Origin: JANYBV01 sp043763155
GTDB lineage: Bacteria; Pseudomonadota; Alphaproteobacteria; Rickettsiales; SXRF01
Assembly (NCBI GenBank): GCA_043763155.1
Contig: JAYULW010000119.1
Location: 1 to 21,935 of the forward strand
Length of the DNA: 21,935 nucleotides
Direction of reading: 5' to 3'
Of the stretch, positions 7,683-15,403 are shown in pieces. The first letter of the stretch is position 1. Every line of letters starts with the position of its first letter. The position numbers and the translations under genes were made by a program. The notes under the pieces were generated by a model. The model did not search any database and had not been told where the DNA came from. It was given only the letters and a program-made list of their open reading frames with translations.

Positions 7683-8744
7683 TTAGAGATGGTGCATCAG
7701 CAAATGGTCGGCCAGTACGCAGGCCATCATCGCCTCGCCCACCGGAACCGCGCGAATCCCAACGCAAGGATCATGCCGCCCCTTGGTCACAATCGTCGTA
7801 TTTTTATTCATCACGTCAATGGTCTCAACGGGCGTAAGTATCGAGCTGGTCGGCTTCACCACAAAACGCACCACAACCGGCTGCCCGGTAGAAATGCCGC
7901 CCAGAATCCCGCCCGCATGGTTGGAGGTGAATGTCACCTTGCCGCCCTTGCTGCGCATCCGGTCCGCATTGTCTTCACCGCAAAGGGCCGCTGCTGCAAA
8001 CCCGTCACCAATCTCAACGCCCTTCACCGCGTTAATGCCCATCATGGCACTCGCAAGGTCAGCATCCAGTTTTTTGTAAATCGGTGCACCCAACCCAACA
8101 GGCACACCTTCTGCAATCACTTCAATCACCGCACCAATCGAAGAACCGCTTTTGCGAATCTTGTCCAGCTGCCCCGCCCAGCGCTCAGCTGCCTTGGCAT
8201 CAGCGCACCAGAACGGATTTTTCGCAATCTGCTTCGCGTCATATTTTTTCGGGTCAATCACATCGTCGCCCATCTGCACCATGCTGGCGCGAATCTTCAC
8301 GCCCTTGCCCAGCACCTTGCGCGCAATCGCGCCCGCCGCCACCCGCATCGCCGTTTCACGCGCCGAGCTGCGCCCGCCACCGCGATAATCGCGAATGCCG
8401 TATTTTTCCCAATAGGTGTAATCCGCATGTCCGGGCCGGAACTTGTCTTTAATATCCCCATAATCTTTCGACTTCTGGTCTTCATTAAAAATAATCAGGC
8501 TGATCGGCGTACCCGTGGTCTTGCCCTCAAACACGCCTGAAAGAATCTTTACCGTGTCGGTTTCTTTGCGCTGCGTCGTGTATTTCGACTGCGCAGGCTT
8601 GCGCGCATCAAGGTACGGCTGGATGTCGGCCTCCGAAAGCGGAATCAGCGAAGGCACCCCGTCCACCACACACCCGATTGCCTCACCGTGGCTTTCGCCC
8701 CACGTGGTAAACCGGAACATATGGCCGAACGTGTTAAAACTCAT
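7683..8744 (-). CDS. aroC: Chorismate synthase
   Basis: A 353-residue chorismate synthase, which converts 5-enolpyruvylshikimate-3-phosphate to chorismate with reduced FMN, the last common step to aromatic amino acids. Family signatures are intact: GESHG (16-20), FRPGHADYTY (102-111), RDYRGGGRSSARET (118-131), MGINAVKGVEIGDG, TSNHAGGILGGISTG and GRHDPCVGIRAVPV. Length is normal for the bacterial monofunctional enzyme. The start overlaps the fabI stop as TGATG, so the two are probably translationally coupled, and asmA follows after 28 bases. The call is secure. Confidence 0.97.
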   Translation of the reverse strand: MSFNTFGHMFRFTTWGESHGEAIGCVVDGVPSLIPLSEADIQPYLDARKPAQSKYTTQRKETDTVKILSGVFEGKTTGTPISLIIFNEDQKSKDYGDIKDKFRPGHADYTYWEKYGIRDYRGGGRSSARETAMRVAAGAIARKVLGKGVKIRASMVQMGDDVIDPKKYDAKQIAKNPFWCADAKAAERWAGQLDKIRKSGSSIGAVIEVIAEGVPVGLGAPIYKKLDADLASAMMGINAVKGVEIGDGFAAAALCGEDNADRMRSKGGKVTFTSNHAGGILGGISTGQPVVVRFVVKPTSSILTPVETIDVMNKNTTIVTKGRHDPCVGIRAVPVGEAMMACVLADHLLMHHL

Positions 8745-9583
8745 CAGACAGTACTGATATCAGGCGCATCCACCCGCTTCATGCCCACCACATGGTAGCC
8801 CGAATCCACGTGCAGAATCTCGCCCGTAGTCCCCTGCCCCAGCTCGGAAAGCAAATACAAGCCAGCGCCACCCACATCTTCAATCGTGGTGTTGCGCCCC
8901 AGCGGCGAATTATATTCGTTCCACTTAAGGATATAGCGGAAATCGCCAATGCCCGAAGCAGCTAGCGTCTTCACCGGACCCGCCGAAATAGCATTCACGC
9001 GAATATTCTGACGGCCAAGGTCAGCGGCCAGATAACGCACACTCGCTTCAAGTGCCGCCTTTGCCACACCCATCACGTTATAATGCGGCACAACAGATTC
9101 AGCGCCCAGATACGAAAGCGTCACAAGGCTACCACCATCGCTCATCATCGCGCTCGCGCGCTTCGCAAGCGCGGTGAACGAATAGCAAGACACATTCATC
9201 GTGAGCAAAAAGTTATCCAGCGTCGTATCAACATACAAGCCCTTCAGCTCGTTCTTGTCCGAATACGCAATCGCATGCACAAGGAAATCAATCTTGCCCC
9301 ATTTTTCCTTCAGCACGTCGAACACGGCGTCCATGCTGCCCATGTCCGTAACGTCGCACGGTAAAATAATGGTCGAACCGATCGAATCCGCAAGCGGCCG
9401 TACGCGTTTTTCCAGCGCATCACCCTGAAAAGTGAAGGCCAGCTCGGCGCCCTGTGCGGATAAATATTTAGCGATCCCCCAAGCCAAAGACTTATCATTG
9501 GCCACGCCCATGATAAGCCCACGCTTGCCAGCCATCAGCGTGCCTTTCGGCACGCTGGGCTCTTTGTCATTGGCAACAGTCAT
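8744..9583 (-). CDS. fabI: Enoyl-ACP reductase (NADH), FabI type
   Basis: A 279-residue FabI of the short-chain dehydrogenase fold, which reduces trans-2-enoyl-ACP in the last step of fatty-acid elongation. The nucleotide-binding segment is GLIMGVANDKSLAWGIA (22-38); the catalytic pattern is Y158 and Y168-x6-K175 (SYLGAE, then HYNVMGVAK); NAISAGPVKT (197-206) and GEILHVDSGYHV close the fold. FabI enzymes typically begin near M17 (MAGKRGLIMG). The 16-residue extension from 9583 resembles alphaproteobacterial homologs and was kept, but a start at 9535, behind AAAGG, is possible. It begins eight bases after the lipoprotein gene and overlaps aroC, implying one operon. Confidence 0.95.
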   Translation of the reverse strand: MTVANDKEPSVPKGTLMAGKRGLIMGVANDKSLAWGIAKYLSAQGAELAFTFQGDALEKRVRPLADSIGSTIILPCDVTDMGSMDAVFDVLKEKWGKIDFLVHAIAYSDKNELKGLYVDTTLDNFLLTMNVSCYSFTALAKRASAMMSDGGSLVTLSYLGAESVVPHYNVMGVAKAALEASVRYLAADLGRQNIRVNAISAGPVKTLAASGIGDFRYILKWNEYNSPLGRNTTIEDVGGAGLYLLSELGQGTTGEILHVDSGYHVVGMKRVDAPDISTV

Positions 9584-9591
9584 TCGGTCAG

Positions 9592-10098
9592 TTATTCCGT
9601 GATTTTCCAGCTGCCGTCAGGTTGGCGGCAAGCCTTGCCGTAACCCTGCTGCTTCTGGCCACCGACCACGATGGTCTGGTTGTATTCGCGGCAATATTCG
9701 CCGGAGTTGTTCTGGTAGTAGTTAGCGGGCGTAATGTAGCCATAGTTGCCGCTCTGTTCGTTGCGCCATGGCAGGGTCTGGCCCGGCTGTGCGTTTTCGA
9801 GCGCCTTCTGCGAGGTCTGGTTATACGCCGCTAAGTCAGCGTTATCGAGCGACTTGCCCACGGAGCTACCGAGCAGGCCACCAAGCAGTGCGCCACCGAT
9901 AACAGCAGCCGTGCGGCCATTGCCGCGGCCGAATGCGCTACCCGCGATACCGCCGCCGATAGCACCGACGCCGGTGCCGATGTCCTGCTTGTTGAGGCTG
10001 CCGCCGTTCATAACGCCGGTTCCCGGAGGGCCATTCTGGTTACAGCCCGAAATCATCGAAGCTAAAAGCACAAGGGTAAGAAATTTTGAATTTTTCAT
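9592..10098 (-). CDS. Glycine-zipper outer-membrane lipoprotein (17-kDa antigen-like)
   Basis: A 168-residue predicted lipoprotein. The signal peptide ends in the lipobox ISGC, with C19 as the lipidated residue. Residues about 41-85 form a glycine-zipper double hydrophobic segment (GTGVGAIGGGIAGSAFGRG, then AVIGGALLGGLLGSSVGKSL) typical of the 17-kDa surface antigen and Omp17 families. The C-terminal part (GEYCREYNQTIVVGGQKQQG through ACRQPDGSWKI) matches the RT0821/Lpp1805-type surface-antigen domain, with two cysteines that could pair. It probably sits in the outer membrane facing the periplasm. An AGGA lies nine bases before the ATG. It is the first gene of the run leading to fabI, aroC and asmA. 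Family call secure, precise function unknown. Confidence 0.9.
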   Translation of the reverse strand: MKNSKFLTLVLLASMISGCNQNGPPGTGVMNGGSLNKQDIGTGVGAIGGGIAGSAFGRGNGRTAAVIGGALLGGLLGSSVGKSLDNADLAAYNQTSQKALENAQPGQTLPWRNEQSGNYGYITPANYYQNNSGEYCREYNQTIVVGGQKQQGYGKACRQPDGSWKITE

Positions 10099-10173
10099 CG
10101 TTTTTCATCCTGGTTAATATGCGCCCTTGCGGGCAACACACGATTAAGCTTGGTACGTCGCCCTTTTCGAGCG

Positions 10174-10202
10174 GCTATATGCTGTCGCCATATATTTCAC
10201 AA
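10174..10202 (-). promoter_or_regulatory. Sigma70-type promoter for the lipoprotein-fabI-aroC-asmA run
   Basis: On the minus strand TTGTGA (10202-10197) and TATAGC (10179-10174) are separated by exactly 17 bases. The start would fall near 10167, leaving a leader of about 70 bases that contains a small GCCC/GGGC hairpin (10123-10134). Consensus-based inference. Confidence 0.45.
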
Positions 10203-10284
10203 ACATATACGATTAGCAACTACCAAGACATGGAGGTGTAATTACAAACGCGTAATTTTTCCATGCGGATGTACTAAAATTAAC

Positions 10285-10313
10285 TTATCCCCAGCCCCCG
10301 CCTCTGCTAGAGT
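10285..10313 (+). promoter_or_regulatory. Possible promoter for cobA
   Basis: TGCTAGAGT (10305-10313) reads as an extended -10 (TGn plus TAGAGT), 17 bases after a weak -35 (TTATCC, 10285-10290). It resembles the TGCTATAG elements before the genes at 4917 and 11223. The rest of 10203-10284 shows AT-rich sequence without recognisable sites. Confidence 0.35.
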
Positions 10314-10343
10314 CCCCGCTTTCACCCCTGCCGGGATCTAGCA

Positions 10344-11153
10344 ATGCAAGGAAAAGTCTGGCTGGTCGGCGCAGGTCCGGGCGATCCGGAGCTGCTCACC
10401 CTCAAAGCCCTGAAAGCCATACAAGCCGCCGACGCCGTGGTTTTCGACCGCCTCGTCTCCGAAAGCGTGATGAAGCTCGTGCCTAAAGGCGTGGCGCTTT
10501 TTTTCGTGGGCAAATCCTGCAAGCGCAAAGCCATGCCCCAAGCCGAAATCGAAGCCCTGCTTGTCTCCCTCGCCCAGCAAAACCTCAGCGTCGTACGCCT
10601 CAAAGGTGGCGACCCGCTGTTTTTTGGCCGTGGCGGTGAAGAAGCGCAAACACTGGTCGCCCATAACATCCCCTTCGAGATCGTTCCCGGCATCACCTCC
10701 GCCCAAGGCTGCGGCGCCTATGCGGGTATTCCCCTAACCCATCGCGGCCTCGCCACCGGCGTGCGTTTCCTCACCGGCCACCGCACCGCCGAAGAAGGCG
10801 CTGAAACACCGCTCGAACTCAACTGGCAATCCCTTGCCGACCCCGACACCACGCTGGTCGTATATATGGGGCTTGCCAACCTCGCCGTTATCGCCTCAAA
10901 GCTGGTAGAACACGGCCTTGCCGCCCAAACCCCTGTGGCCGCCATTTCCCACGGCACCACCCCCCAGCAGCGCATTATCCTGTCGGATTTAGCGGGCATC
11001 GCCGCCAAAGTGAAGGATGCGGGCCTCGAATCCCCCGTGCTGGTTGTTATCGGCAAAGTTGCCGCCCTCACGGATTCCCTCGGCTGGTACACAAGCCAAG
11101 CTGTTGATTCATCGTCAGAATGGCCAGAAATCTTCACGCAATTGTCACATTAA
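10344..11153 (+). CDS. cobA: Uroporphyrinogen-III C-methyltransferase (SUMT)
   Basis: A 269-residue single-domain SUMT, which adds two SAM-derived methyl groups to uroporphyrinogen III to give precorrin-2, the entry to siroheme, cobalamin and heme d1. Family motifs are WLVGAGPGDPELLTLKA (6-22), VFDRLVS (33-39), VVRLKGGDPLFFGRGGEE (83-100), VPGITSAQGCGAYAGIPLTH (114-133) and VVYMGLANL. No CysG-type dehydrogenase/chelatase domain is fused, so a separate enzyme must finish siroheme; none is in this window. GGGA sits seven bases before the ATG. Sirohaem, cobalamin or another end product cannot be distinguished from context; the nearby heme genes (ctaA, hemA) share the same precursor pool. Confidence 0.95.
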   Translation: MQGKVWLVGAGPGDPELLTLKALKAIQAADAVVFDRLVSESVMKLVPKGVALFFVGKSCKRKAMPQAEIEALLVSLAQQNLSVVRLKGGDPLFFGRGGEEAQTLVAHNIPFEIVPGITSAQGCGAYAGIPLTHRGLATGVRFLTGHRTAEEGAETPLELNWQSLADPDTTLVVYMGLANLAVIASKLVEHGLAAQTPVAAISHGTTPQQRIILSDLAGIAAKVKDAGLESPVLVVIGKVAALTDSLGWYTSQAVDSSSEWPEIFTQLSH

Positions 11154-11158
11154 TCGCG

Positions 11159-11187
11159 TTGAAGCGGTGCTATAGAGGGTATAGAAT
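11159..11187 (+). promoter_or_regulatory. Promoter region for the gene at 11223
   Basis: TTGAAG (11159-11164) and TAGAAT (11182-11187) are spaced by 17 bases, a good sigma70 match. An overlapping extended -10, TGCTATAGA (11168-11176), could be a second start. TGCTATAG and the downstream AATAACGTT (11190-11198) repeat the arrangement seen before the gene at 4917. Confidence 0.5.
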
Positions 11188-11222
11188 TTAATAACGTTCA
11201 AACCCACACAGAGCTTCACCCA

Positions 11223-11702
11223 ATGGCCGTCGCCGCCTTAGAATCCGCAACCAAAAAGCCGCAATCGGACGACGTGTTCGACGATAAGGCTATGCGTCAG
11301 GCGCGCGACAAAACCCTCGGCAAGCTTGCCCTCGGCCCCATGTATAATAGCGCTTCCCGCCTCATGCTCATGATCGGCGGCCCGCTCCTCACCGCAGGCC
11401 TTATGGGCTTTTTGGGTGTTGGCGGCGGCGCAATCGCGCTCGGCACCACCCTCGCAGTCGCTGCCGCAGGCGCGGCCCTCACCGTTACCGGCATCGCAGT
11501 GGATTACATGGGCACCCGCGCTATGCAAGCTGGCGGCATGGACGCCGCCGAAGTCGGCGCACAATCCACCGCCCGTCATCTGGTGCAGGAACTCAAGGCC
11601 AGCAACCTCTGCATGACCTTCGAGCAAAACTCCCGCGCCGATGGCCGCAGCTGGGTACAAGCCACCGGCCGCAGCAACGCCGAGCTGTCCCAGCAGGTTT
11701 AA
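11223..11702 (+). CDS. Unknown 159-residue membrane protein
   Basis: Function not recognised. A charged N-terminus (1-42) is followed by two glycine/alanine-rich hydrophobic segments (about 44-68, SRLMLMIGGPLLTAGLMGFL, and 70-93, AIALGTTLAVAAAGAALTVT) that could form a membrane hairpin. A soluble C-terminal tail follows, with VGAQSTARHLVQELK. The general plan (charged part, Gly-rich hairpin, soluble tail) resembles the genes at 18577 and 19729, but the IAPKG motif is absent. No strong ribosome site is visible. It has its own promoter after cobA, and its TAA overlaps the stop of the convergent oxidase-like gene by four bases (TTAA). Confidence 0.7.
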   Translation: MAVAALESATKKPQSDDVFDDKAMRQARDKTLGKLALGPMYNSASRLMLMIGGPLLTAGLMGFLGVGGGAIALGTTLAVAAAGAALTVTGIAVDYMGTRAMQAGGMDAAEVGAQSTARHLVQELKASNLCMTFEQNSRADGRSWVQATGRSNAELSQQV

Positions 11703-13054
11703 GCCCGTACCGGCTTCATCCCTTTATACATCACGATCACAAACATCAGCCCCCCGATAATCGCGATCATCCCGCCTGCGCCCATAAAGCCCATGGCCAC
11801 TTTCACATCGAACGATAAATCCGAAAGCCCGCCCGGCGTCTTGCGCAAAACGCCATACCCGCCCGACCACGCAAGGCCGGAAATATGCAGCATCTGCCCA
11901 AACCCATACACGAACGGCTGCCAGTAGCTCATCCGCCAGCCCGAAACATCGCGCCACCCCAGCTTTGGCAGCAGCAAATATGCAACGCCCATAAACCCAA
12001 GCGTCACCCCCACAATCGAGCCATGATAATGCGCCGGAATAACCACATTCTGCTCGCGGATCAAACTCCCCAGCCACCCGCCATACATAAACAGCAACAC
12101 CGACATAAACAACGCCGACCACAACGCACGGCTCGCGCTCTTGCGCAAACCCCTTACCCGCCAGATCACCGGGGCAATGCAAACAGCAAGCACTGCGGGC
12201 GCAATCCCCCCCGCCATAATCATCGCCTGCGTGAAAAAGCTCCGCTGCTCATAAGACTCAACGCTATATTGCCAATACGCATAAGGCGTAAACAGCGCAA
12301 CCACCAGCCCAACCGACGTCACCACCTTCAGCATCCAGCGGTTAAAAACCTTCTCCGGCGCGAGCGCCGCAACCAGCAGCAACCAGCAAACCAAAAGCAT
12401 CTGCGAATGCAAAAACTGCAGCACATGCCCGCCGCCCCAGAACAGCATCTCATAATATTCCTGCCCCGAAAGCCCGCCCGGCATCTGCAAATACGACCAG
12501 CAAAACGCAGCCAGCGCCATCACCGCAATAAACCCACCCGCAAACAGCGCATACTTCACCGGCAGCTCAAACGCCGAATCCCACACCGAAGCGCTGAAAA
12601 ACCGCACCAGCATCAGCATCACCCCCGCAAACACCAGCCCCAGCCCCATAAAGAAAATGGGGCTGACCAGCACCGGAATATAATTGCTCATCAGCGGCTC
12701 CGCGTGGTGATCCAGCGGCGAAACCCCAATCGCAATCATCCCCGCCGCAAACGACACCAGCGCGCTTTCTTCCAGATACGGAAAAACCTGCTTTGAATGC
12801 GAAACCGCCAAGCTCCACAGCAAACACGCAATCGAAAGGAACCACAGCAGCACCGACAAATCCACATGCACCACCAGCGCCTGATGGAATAGCGCCGCGA
12901 AATACGGAAGCTCAGAAAGGCTGGGTGTGCGCGCCACCACCAGCACCAGCGAGAACAATCCCGCAATGGCCACCGCCACCACACCAATTAAAAGCCAATA
13001 CCTTGAAAGCGCTTTAGGCACAAAAACCTCACTAAAAATTTCCCCCACATTCAT
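11699..13054 (-). CDS. Heme-copper oxidase subunit I-like membrane protein
   Basis: A 451-residue polytopic protein with about twelve hydrophobic segments and heme-copper-oxidase-like histidine motifs: LFHQALVVHVDLSVLLWF (H57, H63; H63 suits the low-spin heme ligand), WGGGHVLQFLHSQM (H210, a CuB-type His), PAHYHGSIVG (H342, H344) and GQMLHISGLAWSGGYG (H390). The +4 position after H210 is F214, so the cross-linked Tyr of O2-reducing A-type enzymes is missing. TM10 has one His where oxidases have His-x-His. It may be a nitric-oxide-reductase-like enzyme or a non-catalytic heme-binding relative. The start is set at 13054 (MNVGEIF, GGGG upstream); an open frame continues to 13477 but only as antisense of ctaA. 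Divergent from ctaA by 69 bp. Confidence 0.8.
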   Translation of the reverse strand: MNVGEIFSEVFVPKALSRYWLLIGVVAVAIAGLFSLVLVVARTPSLSELPYFAALFHQALVVHVDLSVLLWFLSIACLLWSLAVSHSKQVFPYLEESALVSFAAGMIAIGVSPLDHHAEPLMSNYIPVLVSPIFFMGLGLVFAGVMLMLVRFFSASVWDSAFELPVKYALFAGGFIAVMALAAFCWSYLQMPGGLSGQEYYEMLFWGGGHVLQFLHSQMLLVCWLLLVAALAPEKVFNRWMLKVVTSVGLVVALFTPYAYWQYSVESYEQRSFFTQAMIMAGGIAPAVLAVCIAPVIWRVRGLRKSASRALWSALFMSVLLFMYGGWLGSLIREQNVVIPAHYHGSIVGVTLGFMGVAYLLLPKLGWRDVSGWRMSYWQPFVYGFGQMLHISGLAWSGGYGVLRKTPGGLSDLSFDVKVAMGFMGAGGMIAIIGGLMFVIVMYKGMKPVRA

Positions 13055-13123
13055 TGCGCCCCGCGCCACTAAATGCAATCCCTTTTCATTGCGCACACCT
13101 CCCCACAATGCTAATCCTTCTGC

Positions 13124-14173
13124 ATGTATCTCCGCCGCGACCATAAACCCGTCTTTGTCTGGCTTACTGCTTGCGCGCTTCTCGTCGCCTGCATGGTCAT
13201 GCTGGGCGGCTACACCCGCCTCTCCGGCTCCGGCCTTTCCATCACCAGCTGGAAACCCATCCACGGCACACTCCCCCCGCTCAACTACGCCCAGTGGGAA
13301 GAAGAATTCACCGCCTACCGCCAGTCCCCGCAGTTCCAGCAAGTGAATTACGACATGAAGCTCGACGAGTTCAAAGCCATCTTCTGGCCCGAATTCCTCC
13401 ATCGGCTGCTGGGCCGCGCCATTGGCATCCTCTTTTTCGTGCCTTACGCTATTTTCCTCTGGCGAAACGCCTTTCACCGCCGCTTCGGCTACCGCCTGCT
13501 AATGATTTTTACATTGGGCGGCCTGCAAGGCCTCGTCGGGTGGCTCATGGTTGCCAGCGGCCTCATTGACGAACCCCGCGTAAGCCACCTGCGCCTTGCG
13601 CTCCACCTCGCCATGGCTTTCGCCATATTCGCTTTAATACTGTGGTCCGCCCTCGACATCCGCAAACCCGAAGCCCAATGGGCCGTCATCCCCAACGCTT
13701 GCCTCACCGCCTTCAAAGGCTGGTTTGCACTGCTCTGCATCCAGATCGTTTTCGGCGCCTTCATGGCCGGATTGCATGGCGGCCTTGTCTACAACACATG
13801 GCCCGACATGAACGGCCAGTTCGCTCCCGATGATTTGTGGTATATGTCCCCGTGGCTTATAAACTTCACCAGCAACATCGCCACCGTCCAGTTCACCCAC
13901 CGCACACTGGCCGCCATCCTCGCCATTTCCTATGGTTTCTGGTGGTATTTATGCTCCCCTTATGTTACTAAAGTCCCCATGCAGAAGCTCTGCGCGGCCG
14001 TGGCTCTTATTATCGCCACCCAGTTTGCCCTCGGCGTGCTAACCCTCCTGCACATGGTGCCCCTGCCCCTCGCATGGCTGCACCAGCTAACGGGCCTGAT
14101 CCTCTTCGCCGCCGGGATCATGCTCATGCACCGCCTTTCGGCAGCAAGGTATAGGGAACGACACGTCGAATGA
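13124..14173 (+). CDS. ctaA: Heme A synthase (COX15/CtaA)
   Basis: A 349-residue polytopic membrane protein of the COX15 type, which oxidises the C8 methyl of heme O to the formyl group of heme A for aa3-type cytochrome oxidase. Signatures: MLGGYTRLSGSGLSITSWKP (26-45), FWPEFLHRLLGRAIG (87-101; E90 and H93), LQGLVGWLMVASGL, VSHLRLALHL (H155, H161), GLHGGLVYNTWPDMNGQ (216-232), FTHRTLA (H259) and WLHQLTG (H320). All expected heme-ligand histidines are present and length is normal. The gene overlaps hemA by four bases (ATGA), tying heme A formation to heme supply. An ATG-proximal GCTAAT (13110-13115) could be a -10 that yields a very short leader; this is uncertain. Confidence 0.96.
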   Translation: MYLRRDHKPVFVWLTACALLVACMVMLGGYTRLSGSGLSITSWKPIHGTLPPLNYAQWEEEFTAYRQSPQFQQVNYDMKLDEFKAIFWPEFLHRLLGRAIGILFFVPYAIFLWRNAFHRRFGYRLLMIFTLGGLQGLVGWLMVASGLIDEPRVSHLRLALHLAMAFAIFALILWSALDIRKPEAQWAVIPNACLTAFKGWFALLCIQIVFGAFMAGLHGGLVYNTWPDMNGQFAPDDLWYMSPWLINFTSNIATVQFTHRTLAAILAISYGFWWYLCSPYVTKVPMQKLCAAVALIIATQFALGVLTLLHMVPLPLAWLHQLTGLILFAAGIMLMHRLSAARYRERHVE

Positions 14174-15399
14174 TTGACTACGAAAAACATTTCCAGACCA
14201 GCATCGCCAACCTGAAATCCGAAGGCCGCTACCGTGTGTTCAATGATCTGGAGCGCAAAGCCGGGTCCTTCCCCATGGCTAAAAGCCACATCACCGGCCG
14301 CACCGTCACCGTCTGGTGCAGCAACGATTATCTCGGCATGGGCCAACACCCAAAAGTCACCACCGCCATGTCTGAAACCATTGGCCGCATGGGCGCAGGC
14401 GCCGGCGGCACGCGCAATATCTCCGGCAACCACCACGCCATGGTCACCCTCGAAGAAACGCTGGCCGAACTGCACGGCAAAGAAGCCGCCCTCGTTATGA
14501 CCTCCGGTTACGTAACCAACGAAGCCGCGCTCAGCACCCTTTGCTCCATGCTGCCCGGCTGCATCGTGTTTTCCGATCAGTTCAACCACGCCTCCATGAT
14601 CCACGGCATCCGAAACTCCAAAGCCGCCCGCCACATCTTCCGCCACAATGATGTGCAGCATCTCGAAGAACTGCTCAAGGCCGCCGACCCCGCCGCGCCG
14701 AAGGTCATCGCCTTTGAATCCGTATACTCCATGGACGGCGACATCTCCCCCATCGCCGCCATTTGCGACCTGGCCGACCAGTACAACGCCATCACCTATC
14801 TCGATGAAGTCCACGCCGTCGGCATGTACGGCAAACGCGGCGCAGGTGTCGCCGAACGCGAAAACGTTATGGACCGCCTAACCGTAATTCAAGGCACTCT
14901 CGGCAAAGCCTACGGCGTCATGGGGGGCTACATCGCCGCCTCCCGCGCCCTCATTGACATGGTGCGCTCTTACGCCCCCGGCTTCATCTTCACCACCGCG
15001 CTCCCTCCTGCCCTTTGCGCAGGCGCAAACGCTTCCATCCGCCACCTCATGGAAAGCAGCGAAGAGCGCGACAGCCAGAAATACAAAGTACAGGTCGCCA
15101 AAGACATGATGACTAAAGCAGGCCTGCCCGTCATGCCCACCATGAGCCACATCATCCCCGTACTGGTCGCCGACCCCGTGCTGTGCAAGCAAGCATCGGA
15201 CATGCTCCTCAACCAGTTCGACATCTATGTCCAACCCATCAATTTTCCCACCGTCCCGCGCGGCACCGAGCGCCTGCGCATCACCCCCAGCCCCATCCAT
15301 TCCCATGAAATGATCATGGAACTCACCCGCGCGCTGGTGTGGGTGTTCGAGCGCCTCGGCATCAAGCCGAACCTCGAAGAGCTGGAAGAAGCGGCCTAA
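14170..15399 (+). CDS. hemA: 5-aminolevulinate synthase
   Basis: A 409-residue PLP enzyme of the alpha-oxoamine synthase family, which condenses glycine with succinyl-CoA to 5-aminolevulinate, the first committed step of tetrapyrrole synthesis by the Shemin route typical of alphaproteobacteria. Visible landmarks: WCSNDYLGMGQHP (49-61), GAGAGGTRNISGNHH (75-89), SDQFNHASMI (135-144), ESVYSMDGD (183-191), LDEVHAVGMYG (211-221, D212 and H215 at the cofactor) and QGTLGKAYGVMGGY with the PLP lysine K246. Length is normal. Translation is coupled to ctaA through an ATGA overlap, and a small unknown gene starts four bases after the stop. The call distinguishes it from 2-amino-3-ketobutyrate ligase by the ALAS-specific N-terminal and RGTERLRITPSP segments. 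Confidence 0.97.
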   Translation: MIDYEKHFQTSIANLKSEGRYRVFNDLERKAGSFPMAKSHITGRTVTVWCSNDYLGMGQHPKVTTAMSETIGRMGAGAGGTRNISGNHHAMVTLEETLAELHGKEAALVMTSGYVTNEAALSTLCSMLPGCIVFSDQFNHASMIHGIRNSKAARHIFRHNDVQHLEELLKAADPAAPKVIAFESVYSMDGDISPIAAICDLADQYNAITYLDEVHAVGMYGKRGAGVAERENVMDRLTVIQGTLGKAYGVMGGYIAASRALIDMVRSYAPGFIFTTALPPALCAGANASIRHLMESSEERDSQKYKVQVAKDMMTKAGLPVMPTMSHIIPVLVADPVLCKQASDMLLNQFDIYVQPINFPTVPRGTERLRITPSPIHSHEMIMELTRALVWVFERLGIKPNLEELEEAA

Positions 15400-15403
15400 A
15401 GCC

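Noticed and set aside
9255..9275. FabI residue A105, at the position of E. coli Gly93, as a triclosan-resistance mark
   Set aside because: Ala occurs naturally at this position in susceptible FabI enzymes such as that of Staphylococcus aureus (A95), so it does not indicate resistance.
10123..10134. GCCC-TTGC-GGGC hairpin as a terminator
   Set aside because: A four-base stem without a T-tract on either strand; too small to be a credible terminator.
13055..13477. N-terminal extension of the oxidase-like protein by 141 residues
   Set aside because: The extension is antisense to ctaA, has no hydrophobic helices or family similarity, and a good family-like start (MNVGEIF) exists at 13054.
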